NCBI RefSeq assembly: GCF_002102185.1
Contig: NZ_LQOW01000026.1
Coordinates: forward strand, 310,001-374,000
Length of the DNA stretch: 64,000 nt
Reading direction: 5' to 3'
Source of the DNA: Mycobacterium fragae
GTDB lineage: Bacteria; Actinomycetota; Actinomycetes; Mycobacteriales; Mycobacteriaceae
Shown here: one piece after another, positions 9,601-19,287 of the stretch
Position numbering within the stretch: the first letter of the stretch is position 1
Layout of the letters: every line of letters begins with the position of its first letter
Translations under genes and position numbers: made by a program
The notes under the pieces: model-generated
Databases searched by the model: none
The model's input: only the letters and a program-made list of their open reading frames with translations
Told to the model about the DNA's origin: nothing

Positions 9601-10404
9601 GTGACGACGGCGACGCCGCCGCGGTTCACCGACTACGTCCGCGACCAACTCGAGCTTCCGCTGGCGTCGGTCGGCGGCTTTGCCCAGATGTGCGTACTGA
9701 CCGGCAAGGCGCTGTTTCGGGTGCCATTCCACTGGCGCGAGGTCATCTTTCAGTCCTGGTTTCTCATGCGAGTCGCGTTGTTGCCGACGATCGCGGTGTC
9801 GATCCCGCTGACCGTGCTCATCGTCTTCACGCTCAACACCCTGCTGTCGGCCTTCGGCGCCGCCGACCTCTCCGGTGCCGGCGCGGCGTTGGGTGCCGTC
9901 ACCCAGCTGGGGCCGCTGACCACGGTGCTGGTAATAGCCGGCGCCGGGTCGACGGCGATCTGTGCCGACCTGGGTGCGCGCACCATTCGCGAGGAGATCG
10001 ACGCGATGGAAGTGCTCGGCATCGACCCGATTCAACGGCTGGTGGTGCCGCGAGTGGTCGCGGCAACCATCGTCGCCACGCTGCTGAACGGAACCGTGAT
10101 CACCATCGGGCTGATCGGCGGGTTTTTCTTCGGCGTTCGCCTCCAAAACGTCTCGGGCGGCGCCTATCTCGCCACCCTGACCCTGGTCACCGGCCTGCCC
10201 GAGGTGGTAATTGCCGTGGTCAAGGCGGCGGTATTCGGAGTGATCGCCGGTTTGGTCGGCTGCTACCGCGGCCTGACCACCAAGGGCGGCCCGAAAGGCG
10301 TCGGCATCGCGGTCAACGAGACACTGGTGTTGTGCGTGATCGCGTTGTTCGCGGTCAACGTGGTGCTGACCACCATCGGCGTCCGGTTCGGGACGGGACG
10401 CTGA
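9601..10404 (+). CDS. yrbEA: YrbE-type permease subunit A of the Mce transporter
   Basis: A 267-residue MlaE/YrbE integral membrane permease. GTG 9601 was chosen because the product then starts MTTATPPRFTDYVRDQL, which lines up with my recollection of M. tuberculosis YrbE1A (MTTSTTLGGYVRDQL, 265 residues). The frame is open to a TTG at 9541, and GTG 9586 or 9589 are other options. About five hydrophobic segments surround the EAA-like loop ADLGARTIREEIDAMEVLGIDP, the site that contacts the Mce ATPase. With YrbEB it forms the membrane channel for lipid import. The stop is one base before the yrbEB start. The strongest resemblance is to mce1/mce2-type operons. Confidence 0.93.
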   Translation: MTTATPPRFTDYVRDQLELPLASVGGFAQMCVLTGKALFRVPFHWREVIFQSWFLMRVALLPTIAVSIPLTVLIVFTLNTLLSAFGAADLSGAGAALGAVTQLGPLTTVLVIAGAGSTAICADLGARTIREEIDAMEVLGIDPIQRLVVPRVVAATIVATLLNGTVITIGLIGGFFFGVRLQNVSGGAYLATLTLVTGLPEVVIAVVKAAVFGVIAGLVGCYRGLTTKGGPKGVGIAVNETLVLCVIALFAVNVVLTTIGVRFGTGR

Positions 10405-10405
10405 C

Positions 10406-11284
10406 ATGGCTAACGTTTCCGCCGCCGCGGTTATCAGGGCCCGCTACCCGCGCACCGTCGCCAACCTCGACCACTACGTCGGGGGCACCGCCCGGGCAGT
10501 GAACCAGGCCGGGCGGCTGACCCGGTTCGCGCTTGTCAGCGGTTGGTCGATCGGCTGGGCGCTGCGCCGTTATCGCCGGGAGACACTGCGGCTGATTGCC
10601 CAAATCGGCATGGGCACAGGCGCGATGGCTGTGGTCGGCGGCACCGCTTCGATCATAGGTTTCACCACGCTGTCCGGCGGCTCGCTGATCGCCATCCAGG
10701 GCTTCGCGTCGCTGGGCAACATCGGTGTCGAGGCGTTCACCGGATTTTTCGCCGCACTGGCCAACGTCCGCGTCGTCACGGCCGTCGTCACCGGCGTCGC
10801 CTTGGCGGCGACCGTAGGTGCCGGCGCCACAGCGGAATTGGGCGCCATGCGGATCAGCGAAGAGATCGACGCACTCGAGGTGATGGGCATCAAGTCGGTC
10901 GCGTTCCTGGTGTCCACCCGTCTGATGGCGGGGCTGGTGGTGGTCGTCCCGTTGTATGCGATGGCGCTCGTCATGTCCTTCCTGTCCGGGCAGACCGTCA
11001 CAACGCTGTTCTACGGACAGTCGGTGGGCACCTACGAGCACTACTTCCAGACATTTCTGCGTACCGAGGATGTCTTCTGGTCGGGGGCGGAAGTCATTGT
11101 GATGGCGGTGATCGTGATGATCACCCACTGCTACTACGGGTACAACGCCAGCGGCGGTCCGGTCGGGGTAGGCGAGGCGGTCGGGCGATCGATGCGATTC
11201 TCGTTGGTGTCGACGGTGATCGTGGTTCTGCTGACCTCGCTTGCGCTCTACGGTGTCGATCCGAATTTCAATCTCACGGTGTAG
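10406..11284 (+). CDS. yrbEB: YrbE-type permease subunit B of the Mce transporter
   Basis: A 292-residue MlaE/YrbE permease, the partner of the preceding gene. It contains the conserved core LIAQIGMGTGAMAVVGG, the stretch IAIQGFASLGNIGVEAFTGF, and the loop ELGAMRISEEIDALEVMGIK thought to engage the ATPase. The tail HCYYGYNASGGPVGVGEAVGRSMRFS is a family hallmark. Several hydrophobic helices span the whole length. The ATG starts one base after the yrbEA stop. The ATPase MceG is not encoded in this window and is normally supplied from elsewhere in mycobacterial genomes. Confidence 0.94.
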   Translation: MANVSAAAVIRARYPRTVANLDHYVGGTARAVNQAGRLTRFALVSGWSIGWALRRYRRETLRLIAQIGMGTGAMAVVGGTASIIGFTTLSGGSLIAIQGFASLGNIGVEAFTGFFAALANVRVVTAVVTGVALAATVGAGATAELGAMRISEEIDALEVMGIKSVAFLVSTRLMAGLVVVVPLYAMALVMSFLSGQTVTTLFYGQSVGTYEHYFQTFLRTEDVFWSGAEVIVMAVIVMITHCYYGYNASGGPVGVGEAVGRSMRFSLVSTVIVVLLTSLALYGVDPNFNLTV

Positions 11285-11289
11285 CTGCC

Positions 11290-12516
11290 ATGACGATTCC
11301 TCTGAGACAAGAGAAGGAACGCAGGCCGCGAACCTGGCCGGACACCGTCGCAGGTCTGGGGTTGTTGCTGGCGTGCGCTCTGGTGCTTGCGCTGACCTAT
11401 TGGCAATTTCACGGCGACTTCACGCCCAAGACGCGGCTGACGATGCTGGCCGGGCGGGCGGGTCTGGTGATGGATCGCGGGTCAAAGGTCACCTTCAACG
11501 GCGTGAGCATCGGCCGGGTGGCCGACATTTCCGAGGTTGAGCACGACGGCAAGCCGGCCGCCAGGTTCACCCTCGACGTGGACCCGCAGTATGTGCGGCT
11601 GATCCCGGACAACGTGACCGCCAAAATTCAGGCGACGACCGTTTTCGGCAACAAGTACGTGTCATTCACATCGCCGAAAAACCCGTCACTGCAGCGGATC
11701 ACACCCAAACACGTAATCGATGCGATTTCAACGACCACTGAATTCAATACATTGTTCGAGACGCTCACCCAGATCGCGGAGCACGTCGATCCGGTCAAGG
11801 TGAACCTGACACTCAGCGCAGCAGCACAGGCGTTGAGCGGATTGGGCGAGAAGTTCGGGGTGTCGATCGTCAACGGCAACGCGATCCTCGATGACGTGAA
11901 TCAGCGGATGCCGACAATTCGCCACGACATTCAGCAGGTGGCCGCGCTGGCTGACATCTACGCGAATGACGCACCGGATCTCTTTGACGCCCTTGCTCAT
12001 GCGGTCATCACCGCACGCACACTCAACCGCCAGCAGGCTGACGTGGATGCCGCATTGTTGGCGGCGATGGGCTTCGCCAACACGGCAGCAGACATCTTCA
12101 CCCGCAGCAAGCCATATCTGGAACGCCTCACCGCCGATCTCGTGCCCACCGCGCGCCTACTCGATACCTACAGCCCCGAAATATTCTGCACACTACGCAA
12201 CTTCGCCAAACTCGTCCCCAAGATCGCGGCGCTGGAGAGCGGCAACAGTTATTCTGCGCGACTTGGTGTTTCGATCACCGGCGCGGAAAACCCCTACGTC
12301 TATCCCGACAATCTGCCACGGGTAAACGGCCGCGGCGGACCTGGCGGCGCGCCGGGCTGCTGGCAACCGATCACCCGTGATCTGTGGCCCGCGCCGTATC
12401 TGGTGATGGACAGCGGCAACAGCATTGCGCCGTACAACCATTTCGAGCTCAGCCAGCCGCTCGCCACCGAATACATCTGGGGACGCCAGTACGGGGAGTA
12501 CACGATCAACCCATGA
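11290..12516 (+). CDS. mceA: MceA, first substrate-binding protein of the Mce complex
   Basis: A 408-residue Mce-family protein. One N-terminal signal-anchor helix (about residues 17-36, GLGLLLACALVLALTYW) leads into the MlaD/Mce domain with TPKTRLTMLAGRAGLVMDRG and KVTFNGVSIGRV. A helical domain follows, and the C-terminus ends EYIWGRQYGEYTINP. The whole protein resembles M. tuberculosis Mce1A/Mce2A. The open frame extends 249 codons upstream through yrbEB, but ATG 11290 sits after the yrbEB stop and starts the proper leader. The stop overlaps the mceB start as ATGA. It should form part of the periplasm-spanning lipid tunnel. The cargo is unknown. Confidence 0.94.
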   Translation: MTIPLRQEKERRPRTWPDTVAGLGLLLACALVLALTYWQFHGDFTPKTRLTMLAGRAGLVMDRGSKVTFNGVSIGRVADISEVEHDGKPAARFTLDVDPQYVRLIPDNVTAKIQATTVFGNKYVSFTSPKNPSLQRITPKHVIDAISTTTEFNTLFETLTQIAEHVDPVKVNLTLSAAAQALSGLGEKFGVSIVNGNAILDDVNQRMPTIRHDIQQVAALADIYANDAPDLFDALAHAVITARTLNRQQADVDAALLAAMGFANTAADIFTRSKPYLERLTADLVPTARLLDTYSPEIFCTLRNFAKLVPKIAALESGNSYSARLGVSITGAENPYVYPDNLPRVNGRGGPGGAPGCWQPITRDLWPAPYLVMDSGNSIAPYNHFELSQPLATEYIWGRQYGEYTINP

Positions 12517-13553
12517 AGATCAAGGGCACGGTTATTCGACTCGCTGCGATCGCGTCGGTGCAGCTGTTGTTCACCGCGGTCATCGTCATCGTTTTCGGCC
12601 AGGTGCGATTCGACCGAACGAACAGCTATTCCGCAGAGTTCAGCAATGCCAGCGGGTTACGGGCCGGCCAATTCGTGCGCGCGTCGGGCGTCGAGGTCGG
12701 CAAAGTCAAAAGCGTCGACCTGGTCGACGGGGACAAGCGGATCCGGGTCGAGTTCACCGTCGACCGATCGATACCGCTCTACCAGTCGACGAGCGCACTG
12801 ATCCGCTATCAGGATCTGATCGGTAACCGTTATCTGGAACTCGATCGCGGCACGGGCGAGAACGCCGATCGGGTCCTTCCGCCCGGCGGGTTCATCCCGC
12901 TGTCGCGCACCCAGCCGGCGTTGGATCTCGACGCGCTGATCGGAGGCTTCAAGCCGTTGTTCCGGGCGCTGAATCCGGAGAAGGTCAACAGCATTGCCTC
13001 GGCGATCATCACGGTGTTTCAGGGCGAGGGCGGCACCATCAACGACATCCTCGACCAGACAGCGGAACTGACTGCGCATCTGTCCAAACGCGATGATGCC
13101 ATCGGCGAGGTGATCACCAACTTGAACACCGTGTTGGACACCACGGTCCGACACCGAAAACAGTTCGACGCGACCGTCGACAATTTCGAGAAACTGATCA
13201 CTGGATTGAAGAACCGGGCCGATCCGCTGGCGGCCGGCACCGCCCACATCAGCAACGCCGCGGGGACCGTCGCCGACCTGCTGGCCGACAACCGAGGCTT
13301 GCTGCACGACACCGTGAGCCGCCTGGAGACCATCGCGCAGCCACTCGTCGAACAGCGTGACCAGCTCGAGGACATGCTGGGGAAGCTGCCGGAAGCGTTC
13401 AATCGGATCGGTCGCGCCAGCGGTATCTACGGCGACTTTTTCAACTTCTATCTGTGTGACCTGTCGATCACGGTCAACGGGCTGCAACCGGGTGGGCCGG
13501 TGCGAACGGTTCGACTCTTCCAGCAGCCGACGGGGAGGTGCACGCGGCAATGA
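12513..13553 (+). CDS. mceB: MceB, Mce-family transport protein
   Basis: A 346-residue Mce-family protein. An N-terminal membrane anchor (VIRLAAIASVQLLFTAVIVIVF) precedes the MlaD domain with SAEFSNASGLRAGQFVRASGVEVGKV and YQDLIGNRYLEL. A long amphipathic helical region from about residue 130 to 300 follows. ATG 12513 overlaps the mceA stop (ATGA), which removes a 43-codon upstream shadow. The C-terminus YLCDLSITVNGLQPGGPVRTV is typical of MceB proteins. It belongs to the hexameric assembly encoded by the six mce genes here. Confidence 0.93.
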   Translation: MKIKGTVIRLAAIASVQLLFTAVIVIVFGQVRFDRTNSYSAEFSNASGLRAGQFVRASGVEVGKVKSVDLVDGDKRIRVEFTVDRSIPLYQSTSALIRYQDLIGNRYLELDRGTGENADRVLPPGGFIPLSRTQPALDLDALIGGFKPLFRALNPEKVNSIASAIITVFQGEGGTINDILDQTAELTAHLSKRDDAIGEVITNLNTVLDTTVRHRKQFDATVDNFEKLITGLKNRADPLAAGTAHISNAAGTVADLLADNRGLLHDTVSRLETIAQPLVEQRDQLEDMLGKLPEAFNRIGRASGIYGDFFNFYLCDLSITVNGLQPGGPVRTVRLFQQPTGRCTRQ

Positions 13554-15100
13554 GAGCGCTGGAACCCGCCAACCGGGTGCGCACCGGGGCCTTGGCGATC
13601 GTCGTCGCGCTTCTGGTTGTCGGTGTGGGCCAAAGCTTCAGCAGTGTCCCGATGCTGTTCGCCACACCGAGCTACTACGGCCAGTTCTTGGACACCGGCG
13701 GCTTGAGCAAGAACGACAAGGTGCGAATCGCCGGCAAGGACGTCGGCATTGTGCAGGGCCTCAAAATCGACGGCAACCACATCGTGATCAAGTTCTCGAC
13801 CGGCAGCCACACCATCGGCACCGAGAGCCGGCTGGCGATCAAGACCGAGACGATCCTGGGCAAGAAGGTGCTCGAGATCCAACCGCGGGGCACCGAGAAG
13901 CTGCGGCCCGGAGGCGTTTTGCCGCTTGGTCAAAGCACTACCCCGTATCAGATTTACGACGCGTTCTTCGACGTCACCAAGGCTGCCGGCGGCTGGGACA
14001 TCGACACCGTCAAGCAGTCGCTGAATGTGTTGTCGCACACGATCGCTCAGACCTACCCCCACCTGAGCGCCGCGCTCGACGGGGTGGCCAAATTGTCCGA
14101 CACCGTCGGCAAGCGCGATGAAGAGATCAGGCACCTGCTCACGCAGGCCAGGAAGGTGGCCGGCGTGCTGGGTGATCGCAGCAAGCAGATCAACGCGCTG
14201 CTGGTGAACACCCGGGCATTGCTCGCCGCGTTCAACCAGCGTGGGAGGGCCATCGAGGCGCTGCTGCGAAACGTCGCGGCGTTCTCAACCCAGGTGCAGG
14301 GGCTGATCAACGACAACCCCAACCTTCACCATCTGCTCGAGCAGCTGCGCACCGTCACCGACATTCTGGTCAAGCACAAAAACGATCTCGTCGCCGTGTT
14401 GACCACATTGCGGAACTACACCGCGGCGCTGAGCGAGGCGGTGGGCTCCGGGCCGTACTTCAAAGTGATGGTGGCCAACCTGCTGCCGTATCAGATTTTG
14501 CAGCCGTGGGTGGATGCGGCCTTCAAGAAGCGCGGGATCGACCCGGAGGACTTCTGGCGCAGCGCGGGGCTGCCGGCCTTCCGGTTCCCCGACCCCAACG
14601 GCACCCGCTTCCCCAACGGCGCGCCGCCGCCCGCGCCGCCGGTGCTGGAGGGCACCCCGGATCACCCGGGGCCCGCCGTGGCTCCCGGCTCACCCTGCTC
14701 GTACACCCCGCCGCCGGAGCTGATTCCGCGGCCGGGCAACCCGATGCCATGCGCGGGCGTCGACCAAGGGCAAGGCCCGTTCGGCGTCAACGGCCCGTAT
14801 CCCCTGTTGCCCGATGTGCTTTCGTCACCGCCGAACCCGAACGGCCTGCCGCCGACCCCGGGCCTTCCGATCGCCGGGCGGCCGGGCGCACCGCCACCTG
14901 ACCTGCCGGGCATCCCGGCGCCGCTGCCGCCGAATGCGCCGCCGGGAGCACGGACCGAGCATCTGGCACCGGCCGGCCCGACGCCACCGCCGTCGACATT
15001 CGCGCCCGGGCTGCCGCCCGGACCGCACGCACCACCCGGACCGGGGCCGCAACTGCCGGCACCGTACATCACACCGGATGGAACCGGAGGTAGCCGATGA
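13550..15100 (+). CDS. mceC: MceC, Mce-family protein with proline-rich tail
   Basis: A 516-residue Mce protein beginning MRALEPANRVRTGALAIVVALL, with a membrane anchor and an MlaD domain (SYYGQFLDTGGLSKNDKVRIAG). A helical domain contains DFWRSAGLPAFRFPDPNGTRFP near residue 330, close to my memory of M. tuberculosis Mce1C/Mce2C. From about residue 345 the tail is a proline- and glycine-rich, low-complexity extension with many PP, PPG and PPAP runs. It is probably disordered and surface- or cell-wall-facing. ATG 13550 was preferred over GTG 13538 because GGGGAGG lies 11 bases upstream and ATGA overlaps the mceB stop. Confidence 0.93.
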   Translation: MRALEPANRVRTGALAIVVALLVVGVGQSFSSVPMLFATPSYYGQFLDTGGLSKNDKVRIAGKDVGIVQGLKIDGNHIVIKFSTGSHTIGTESRLAIKTETILGKKVLEIQPRGTEKLRPGGVLPLGQSTTPYQIYDAFFDVTKAAGGWDIDTVKQSLNVLSHTIAQTYPHLSAALDGVAKLSDTVGKRDEEIRHLLTQARKVAGVLGDRSKQINALLVNTRALLAAFNQRGRAIEALLRNVAAFSTQVQGLINDNPNLHHLLEQLRTVTDILVKHKNDLVAVLTTLRNYTAALSEAVGSGPYFKVMVANLLPYQILQPWVDAAFKKRGIDPEDFWRSAGLPAFRFPDPNGTRFPNGAPPPAPPVLEGTPDHPGPAVAPGSPCSYTPPPELIPRPGNPMPCAGVDQGQGPFGVNGPYPLLPDVLSSPPNPNGLPPTPGLPIAGRPGAPPPDLPGIPAPLPPNAPPGARTEHLAPAGPTPPPSTFAPGLPPGPHAPPGPGPQLPAPYITPDGTGGSR

Positions 15101-16623
15101 GCACCATTTTCGATGTCCACAACGTGCGGTTGCCGAGGCTGTCGCGGGCGTCGGTCATCATCGGGTCACTGGTGTTGATAGCGGGTCTGGTCGCCGCATT
15201 CGCGGGCTGGCAGGTCTATCACCGGTTGACGAACACCACCGTGGTCGCCTACTTCCCGCAAGCCGACGCGCTGTATTCGGGGGACAAGGTCGAGATCATG
15301 GGCATCCGAGTGGGCGCGATCGACAAGATCGAGCCGGCCGGCGACCAGATGAAGGTGACCTTTCACTACCAGAGCCGGTACAAGGTTCCCGCCGACGCAC
15401 AGGCAGTGATCCTCAACCCGACCCTGGTGGCGTCGCGGGCTATCCAACTCGTGCCGGCGTATGACGGCGGTCCGGTGCTGCGCAACAACGCGGTGATCCC
15501 GATCGAGCGCACCCAAGTGCCGGTGGAGTGGGACGACCTGCGTAACCAATTCACCAACATCATCGACAAACTCGGCCCGACACCGGAGCAGCCCAAGGGG
15601 CCATTCGGTGACATCATCGAATCGTTTGCCGACGGGCTCGCCGGTAAGGGCAAGCAGATCAACACCACGCTGGACAGCCTGTCTCAGGTCTTGACCACAC
15701 TTGACGAGGGCCGTGGCGACTTCTTCGCCGTGCTGCGCAGCCTGGCGTTGTTTGTCAACGCATTACACCAAGACGACCAGCAGTTCGTCGCACTGAACAA
15801 GGACCTGGCCCGGTTCACGAATAGCTTGACCAGCTCAGATCAGTCGGCCGCCAACGCGATACAGCAGACCGAGAGCCTACTGAACACCGCCCGTACATTT
15901 TTGACTGAGAACCGTGACGTGCTGGCTCACGACATCAACAATCTCGGCGAGGCCACCACCGCGATCGTGCAACCGACCCCCAGGGATGGTTTGGAGACGG
16001 CGTTGCACATCCTGCCCACCATGGCCGCCAATGTGCTTGGAATCTATGAGCCGGCGCACGGCAGCCTGACCGGCGTGCCCGCGCTGGTCAACTTCGCCAA
16101 CCCGATGCAGTTCATCTGCAGCACGATTCAGGCCGGCAGCCGGCTCGGGTATCAGGATTCCGCCGAACTGTGTGCGCAGTACCTGGCCCCGATACTTGAT
16201 GCGATCAAGTTCAACTACGCGCCGTTCGGGATGAACCTCGTCAGCACCGCCGATACATTGCCCAAGAACATCGCCTACTCCGAGCCTCGTCTGCAGCCGC
16301 CGCCGGGATACAAGGACACTACCGTCCCCGGGATCTTCTCGCCGGATACCCCGTGGTCGCACCGCAACTCCGAGCCGGGCTGGATCGTCGCGCCGGGCAT
16401 GCAAGGAGTCCGGGTTCAGCCGTTCACCGCGAACATGTTGACGCCAGATTCGTTGGCCGAGTTGATGGGTGGTCCGAACATCGCACCTCCGCCGCCGAGG
16501 CAGAACATGGCGGGGCCGCCGAATGCCTACGACGAGAACAATCCGCTGCCGCCGCCGTGGTACCCGCAGCCCCTGCCCTCACCGACCGCGGCGGCACCCG
16601 CACCGACAGGGGCCGGCTCGTGA
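15097..16623 (+). CDS. mceD: MceD, Mce-family transport protein
   Basis: A 508-residue Mce protein. The N-terminal anchor (SVIIGSLVLIAGLVAAFAGW) leads into an MlaD domain with YFPQADALYSGDKVEIMGIRVGAI. The region from about 150 to 300 is rich in predicted helix, and the C-terminal third contains cysteines (FICSTIQ, AELCAQYL) and a proline-rich end. The start ATG overlaps the mceC stop and the stop overlaps the mceE GTG. It resembles Mce1D/Mce2D in architecture. Its role should be structural within the Mce tunnel, with no enzymatic activity expected. Confidence 0.93.
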   Translation: MSTIFDVHNVRLPRLSRASVIIGSLVLIAGLVAAFAGWQVYHRLTNTTVVAYFPQADALYSGDKVEIMGIRVGAIDKIEPAGDQMKVTFHYQSRYKVPADAQAVILNPTLVASRAIQLVPAYDGGPVLRNNAVIPIERTQVPVEWDDLRNQFTNIIDKLGPTPEQPKGPFGDIIESFADGLAGKGKQINTTLDSLSQVLTTLDEGRGDFFAVLRSLALFVNALHQDDQQFVALNKDLARFTNSLTSSDQSAANAIQQTESLLNTARTFLTENRDVLAHDINNLGEATTAIVQPTPRDGLETALHILPTMAANVLGIYEPAHGSLTGVPALVNFANPMQFICSTIQAGSRLGYQDSAELCAQYLAPILDAIKFNYAPFGMNLVSTADTLPKNIAYSEPRLQPPPGYKDTTVPGIFSPDTPWSHRNSEPGWIVAPGMQGVRVQPFTANMLTPDSLAELMGGPNIAPPPPRQNMAGPPNAYDENNPLPPPWYPQPLPSPTAAAPAPTGAGS

Positions 16624-17732
16624 AGCGGGCGCTGGCGCTGCTGGTGACGGTCGTCGTCCTGACGTCCTGCGGGAACTGGCGTGGTATCTCCAATGTGCCG
16701 CTACCCGGCGGACCCGGCAGCGGACCGGGCTCTTACACCATCTACGTGCAGATACCAAACACCCTGGCGCTCAACGGAAACAGCCGCGTTCTAGTGGCCG
16801 ACGTCTTTGTCGGCACGGTGCGTGCGATCAACCTGAAAAACTGGGTCGCCACCTTGACGCTTGATCTGGACAAGGGCGTCCGGTTGCCGAAAAACGCCAC
16901 CGCGAAGATCGGCCAGACCAGCCTGCTGGGTTCTCAGCATGTCGAACTGGCTGCACCACCGAACCCGTCACCGCAGCCGCTGGAGAACGGCGACACCATT
17001 CCGCTGAAGAATTCGTCGGCGTATCCCTCCATCGAGCAGACCTTGGCCAGCCTCGCCATGGTGTTGCGCGGCGGCGGGATTCCGAACCTCGAGGTGCTGC
17101 AGAACGAGGTCTACAAAATTCTGACCGGCCGGGCCCACCAGATTCGCGACTTCCTGCACAAGCTCGACACCTTTACCGGCAAGCTCAATCAGCAGCGCGG
17201 CGACGTGACCCGGGCCATCGATTCCACCAACCGACTGCTGGGCTATGTGGGCGGACGCGCGGACGTCCTTGACCGGGCGCTCACCGAATTCCCCCCACTG
17301 ATCCGGCATTTCGAAGATCAACGTGATCTCTTCGCCGACACCGTCGATGCGGTGGGCCGGCTCAGCGACGTCGCCGGTCAGACGCTGTCGGCGGCCCGCG
17401 GCGACCTGCACCAGGATCTGCAGTCACTGCAGCGGCCGCTGAAGCAACTCGGCCTTGCCGCACCGTATTTGGTGGACGCACTGAAGCTGCTGCTCTCCCC
17501 GCCGTTCGATATCAACAGCGTGCCGAAGATTGTACGTGGCGACTACATCAACGTTTCCGGGTCGCTCGACCTCACCTTGAGCACCATCGACAATGCGGTC
17601 TTTTCCGGAACCGGCATCTCGGGGATGCTGCGTGCGCTCGAGCAGTCGTGGGGCCGCGATCCCGCAACCATGGTTCCCGACATCCGGTTCACACCCAACC
17701 CGGCCGACGCGCCGGTGGAGCGGGGCGAATAA
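16620..17732 (+). CDS. mceE: MceE, Mce-family lipoprotein
   Basis: A 370-residue Mce protein whose short leader ends in the lipobox LTSC with Cys17, so it is a lipoprotein like LprK/LprL, the MceE members of M. tuberculosis. The mature protein contains the MlaD domain (YTIYVQIPNTLALNGNSRVLVADVFVGTV and the segment AKIGQTSLLGSQHVEL), then the helical domain. GTG 16620 overlaps the mceD stop as GTGA. An 89-codon upstream extension in the same frame is shadow inside mceD. The stop abuts the mceF ATG. The lipid anchor should hold the tunnel tip in the membrane or cell wall. Confidence 0.93.
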   Translation: MKRALALLVTVVVLTSCGNWRGISNVPLPGGPGSGPGSYTIYVQIPNTLALNGNSRVLVADVFVGTVRAINLKNWVATLTLDLDKGVRLPKNATAKIGQTSLLGSQHVELAAPPNPSPQPLENGDTIPLKNSSAYPSIEQTLASLAMVLRGGGIPNLEVLQNEVYKILTGRAHQIRDFLHKLDTFTGKLNQQRGDVTRAIDSTNRLLGYVGGRADVLDRALTEFPPLIRHFEDQRDLFADTVDAVGRLSDVAGQTLSAARGDLHQDLQSLQRPLKQLGLAAPYLVDALKLLLSPPFDINSVPKIVRGDYINVSGSLDLTLSTIDNAVFSGTGISGMLRALEQSWGRDPATMVPDIRFTPNPADAPVERGE

Positions 17733-19286
17733 ATGCTGACGCGTTTTATCCGCTACCAGTTGGTCGTGTTCGCGATTCTGACGGCGACCGCGCTGATCGC
17801 CTTGGGCTGGTATTACCTGCGGATCCCAAGCAAAATCGGTATCGGCCAGTACACCCTGATCGCCGAGCTGCCGGCGTCGGGCGGTTTGTATCGCACGTCG
17901 AATGTGACCTATCGCGGGATCCAGATCGGCAAGGTCACCAAGGTCGAGCCGACAGTCAAGGGTGCCCGGGCCACGCTGTCAATCGACGATCGCTACCGCA
18001 TCCCGATCGACGCCTCGGCCAATGTGCACTCGGTGTCGGCGGTCGGCGAGCAATACCTCGACCTGGTGTCCAAAGGCAATCCCGGACAGTTCTTCTCGCC
18101 CGGGCAAACCATCACCAAAGGCACCGTGCCCAGTGAGATCGGCCCGGCGCTCGATGCCGCCAACCGCGGCCTGGCGGTCCTGCCGAAAAACAAGATCGGG
18201 TCGCTGCTCGACGAGACCGCACAAGCGGTCGGCGGCCTGGGACCGGCGTTACAACGACTGGTCGACTCGACGCAGACGATCGTCGGCGACTTCAAGACCA
18301 ACCTCTCCGACGTCGACGACGTCATCGCCAACTCCGCGCCGATTCTGGACAGCCAGGTCGACTCGAGCGATTCGATCGAAGTCTGGGCCCACAACCTGAA
18401 CACCCTGACCGCGCAGATCTCCCAAAACGACCAGAGCGTGCAGAACATCCTGTCCAAAGCGGCGCCGACCGCCGATCAGGTCAACGAAGTGTTCAGCGAC
18501 GTCCGCGAGTCGCTGCCGCAGACCATCGCGAACCTGGAGATCGTCGCCGACATGCTCAAGCGCTACAACACAGGCCTCGAACAGTTGATGGTGTTCCTGC
18601 CGGAGGTCGGGTCGATCGCGCAGAGCGCGATCGCGTCCTCCCCGGGTTCAGTGCTGATGGACTTCAACCTCTCGATCAACAGTCCGCCACCGTGTCTGAC
18701 CGGATTTCTGCCGGCATCGCAGTGGCGCTCGCCGGCGGACACCAGCATGGCGCCGCTGCCCACCGGAACGTATTGCAAGATCCCCCAAGACACTCCGGCA
18801 AACGTCGTACGCGGAGCACGCAACCTGCCGTGCGTCGATGTCCCGGGCAAGCGTGCCGCGACCCCGGCGGAATGCCGCGACACCAAACCGTACGTTCCAT
18901 TGGGCACCAACCCCTGGTACGGCGACCCCAACCAGATTCGCAACTGCCCCGCGCCCGGTGCGCGCTGCGACCAGCCGGTCAACGTCGGCGAGGTGATACC
19001 GGCTCCGTCGGTCAACAACGGGCTGAACCCGGCGCCCGCCGATCGGGTACCGGGAACGCCTCCTCCGGTCAGCGATCCGCTGCAGCGTCCGGGTTCGGGC
19101 ACCGTGCAATGCAATGGGCAGCAGCCCAACCCGTGCGTCTACACTCCGGCAAGCCCGGCGGCGATCTACACGCCGTCCAGCGGTGAAGTGCTGGGCCCCG
19201 ATGGCGTCAAGTACACACTTGGCAATTCGGGCAATATCGGCGACGACGGATGGAAGCAGATGCTCGCACCGACCGGCACGCGTTGA
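17733..19286 (+). CDS. mceF: MceF, last Mce-family protein of the operon
   Basis: A 517-residue Mce protein with an N-terminal anchor (QLVVFAILTATALIALGWYYL). The MlaD domain carries YTLIAELPASGGLYRTSNVTYRGIQIGKV and HSVSAVGEQYLDL. A helical region follows to about residue 300. A long C-terminal region has paired cysteines (PPPCLTGF, TYCKIPQD, LPCVDVPG, AECRDTK), suggesting extracytoplasmic disulphides. It ends the operon. No mas (Mce-associated) genes follow, unlike some mce operons, and a convergent gene begins after 62 bases. Confidence 0.93.
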   Translation: MLTRFIRYQLVVFAILTATALIALGWYYLRIPSKIGIGQYTLIAELPASGGLYRTSNVTYRGIQIGKVTKVEPTVKGARATLSIDDRYRIPIDASANVHSVSAVGEQYLDLVSKGNPGQFFSPGQTITKGTVPSEIGPALDAANRGLAVLPKNKIGSLLDETAQAVGGLGPALQRLVDSTQTIVGDFKTNLSDVDDVIANSAPILDSQVDSSDSIEVWAHNLNTLTAQISQNDQSVQNILSKAAPTADQVNEVFSDVRESLPQTIANLEIVADMLKRYNTGLEQLMVFLPEVGSIAQSAIASSPGSVLMDFNLSINSPPPCLTGFLPASQWRSPADTSMAPLPTGTYCKIPQDTPANVVRGARNLPCVDVPGKRAATPAECRDTKPYVPLGTNPWYGDPNQIRNCPAPGARCDQPVNVGEVIPAPSVNNGLNPAPADRVPGTPPPVSDPLQRPGSGTVQCNGQQPNPCVYTPASPAAIYTPSSGEVLGPDGVKYTLGNSGNIGDDGWKQMLAPTGTR

Positions 19287-19287
19287 G

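Noticed and set aside
10543..11289. N-terminal extension of mceA into yrbEB
   Set aside because: The extra 249 codons are arginine-rich shadow. The signal anchor begins at ATG 11290.
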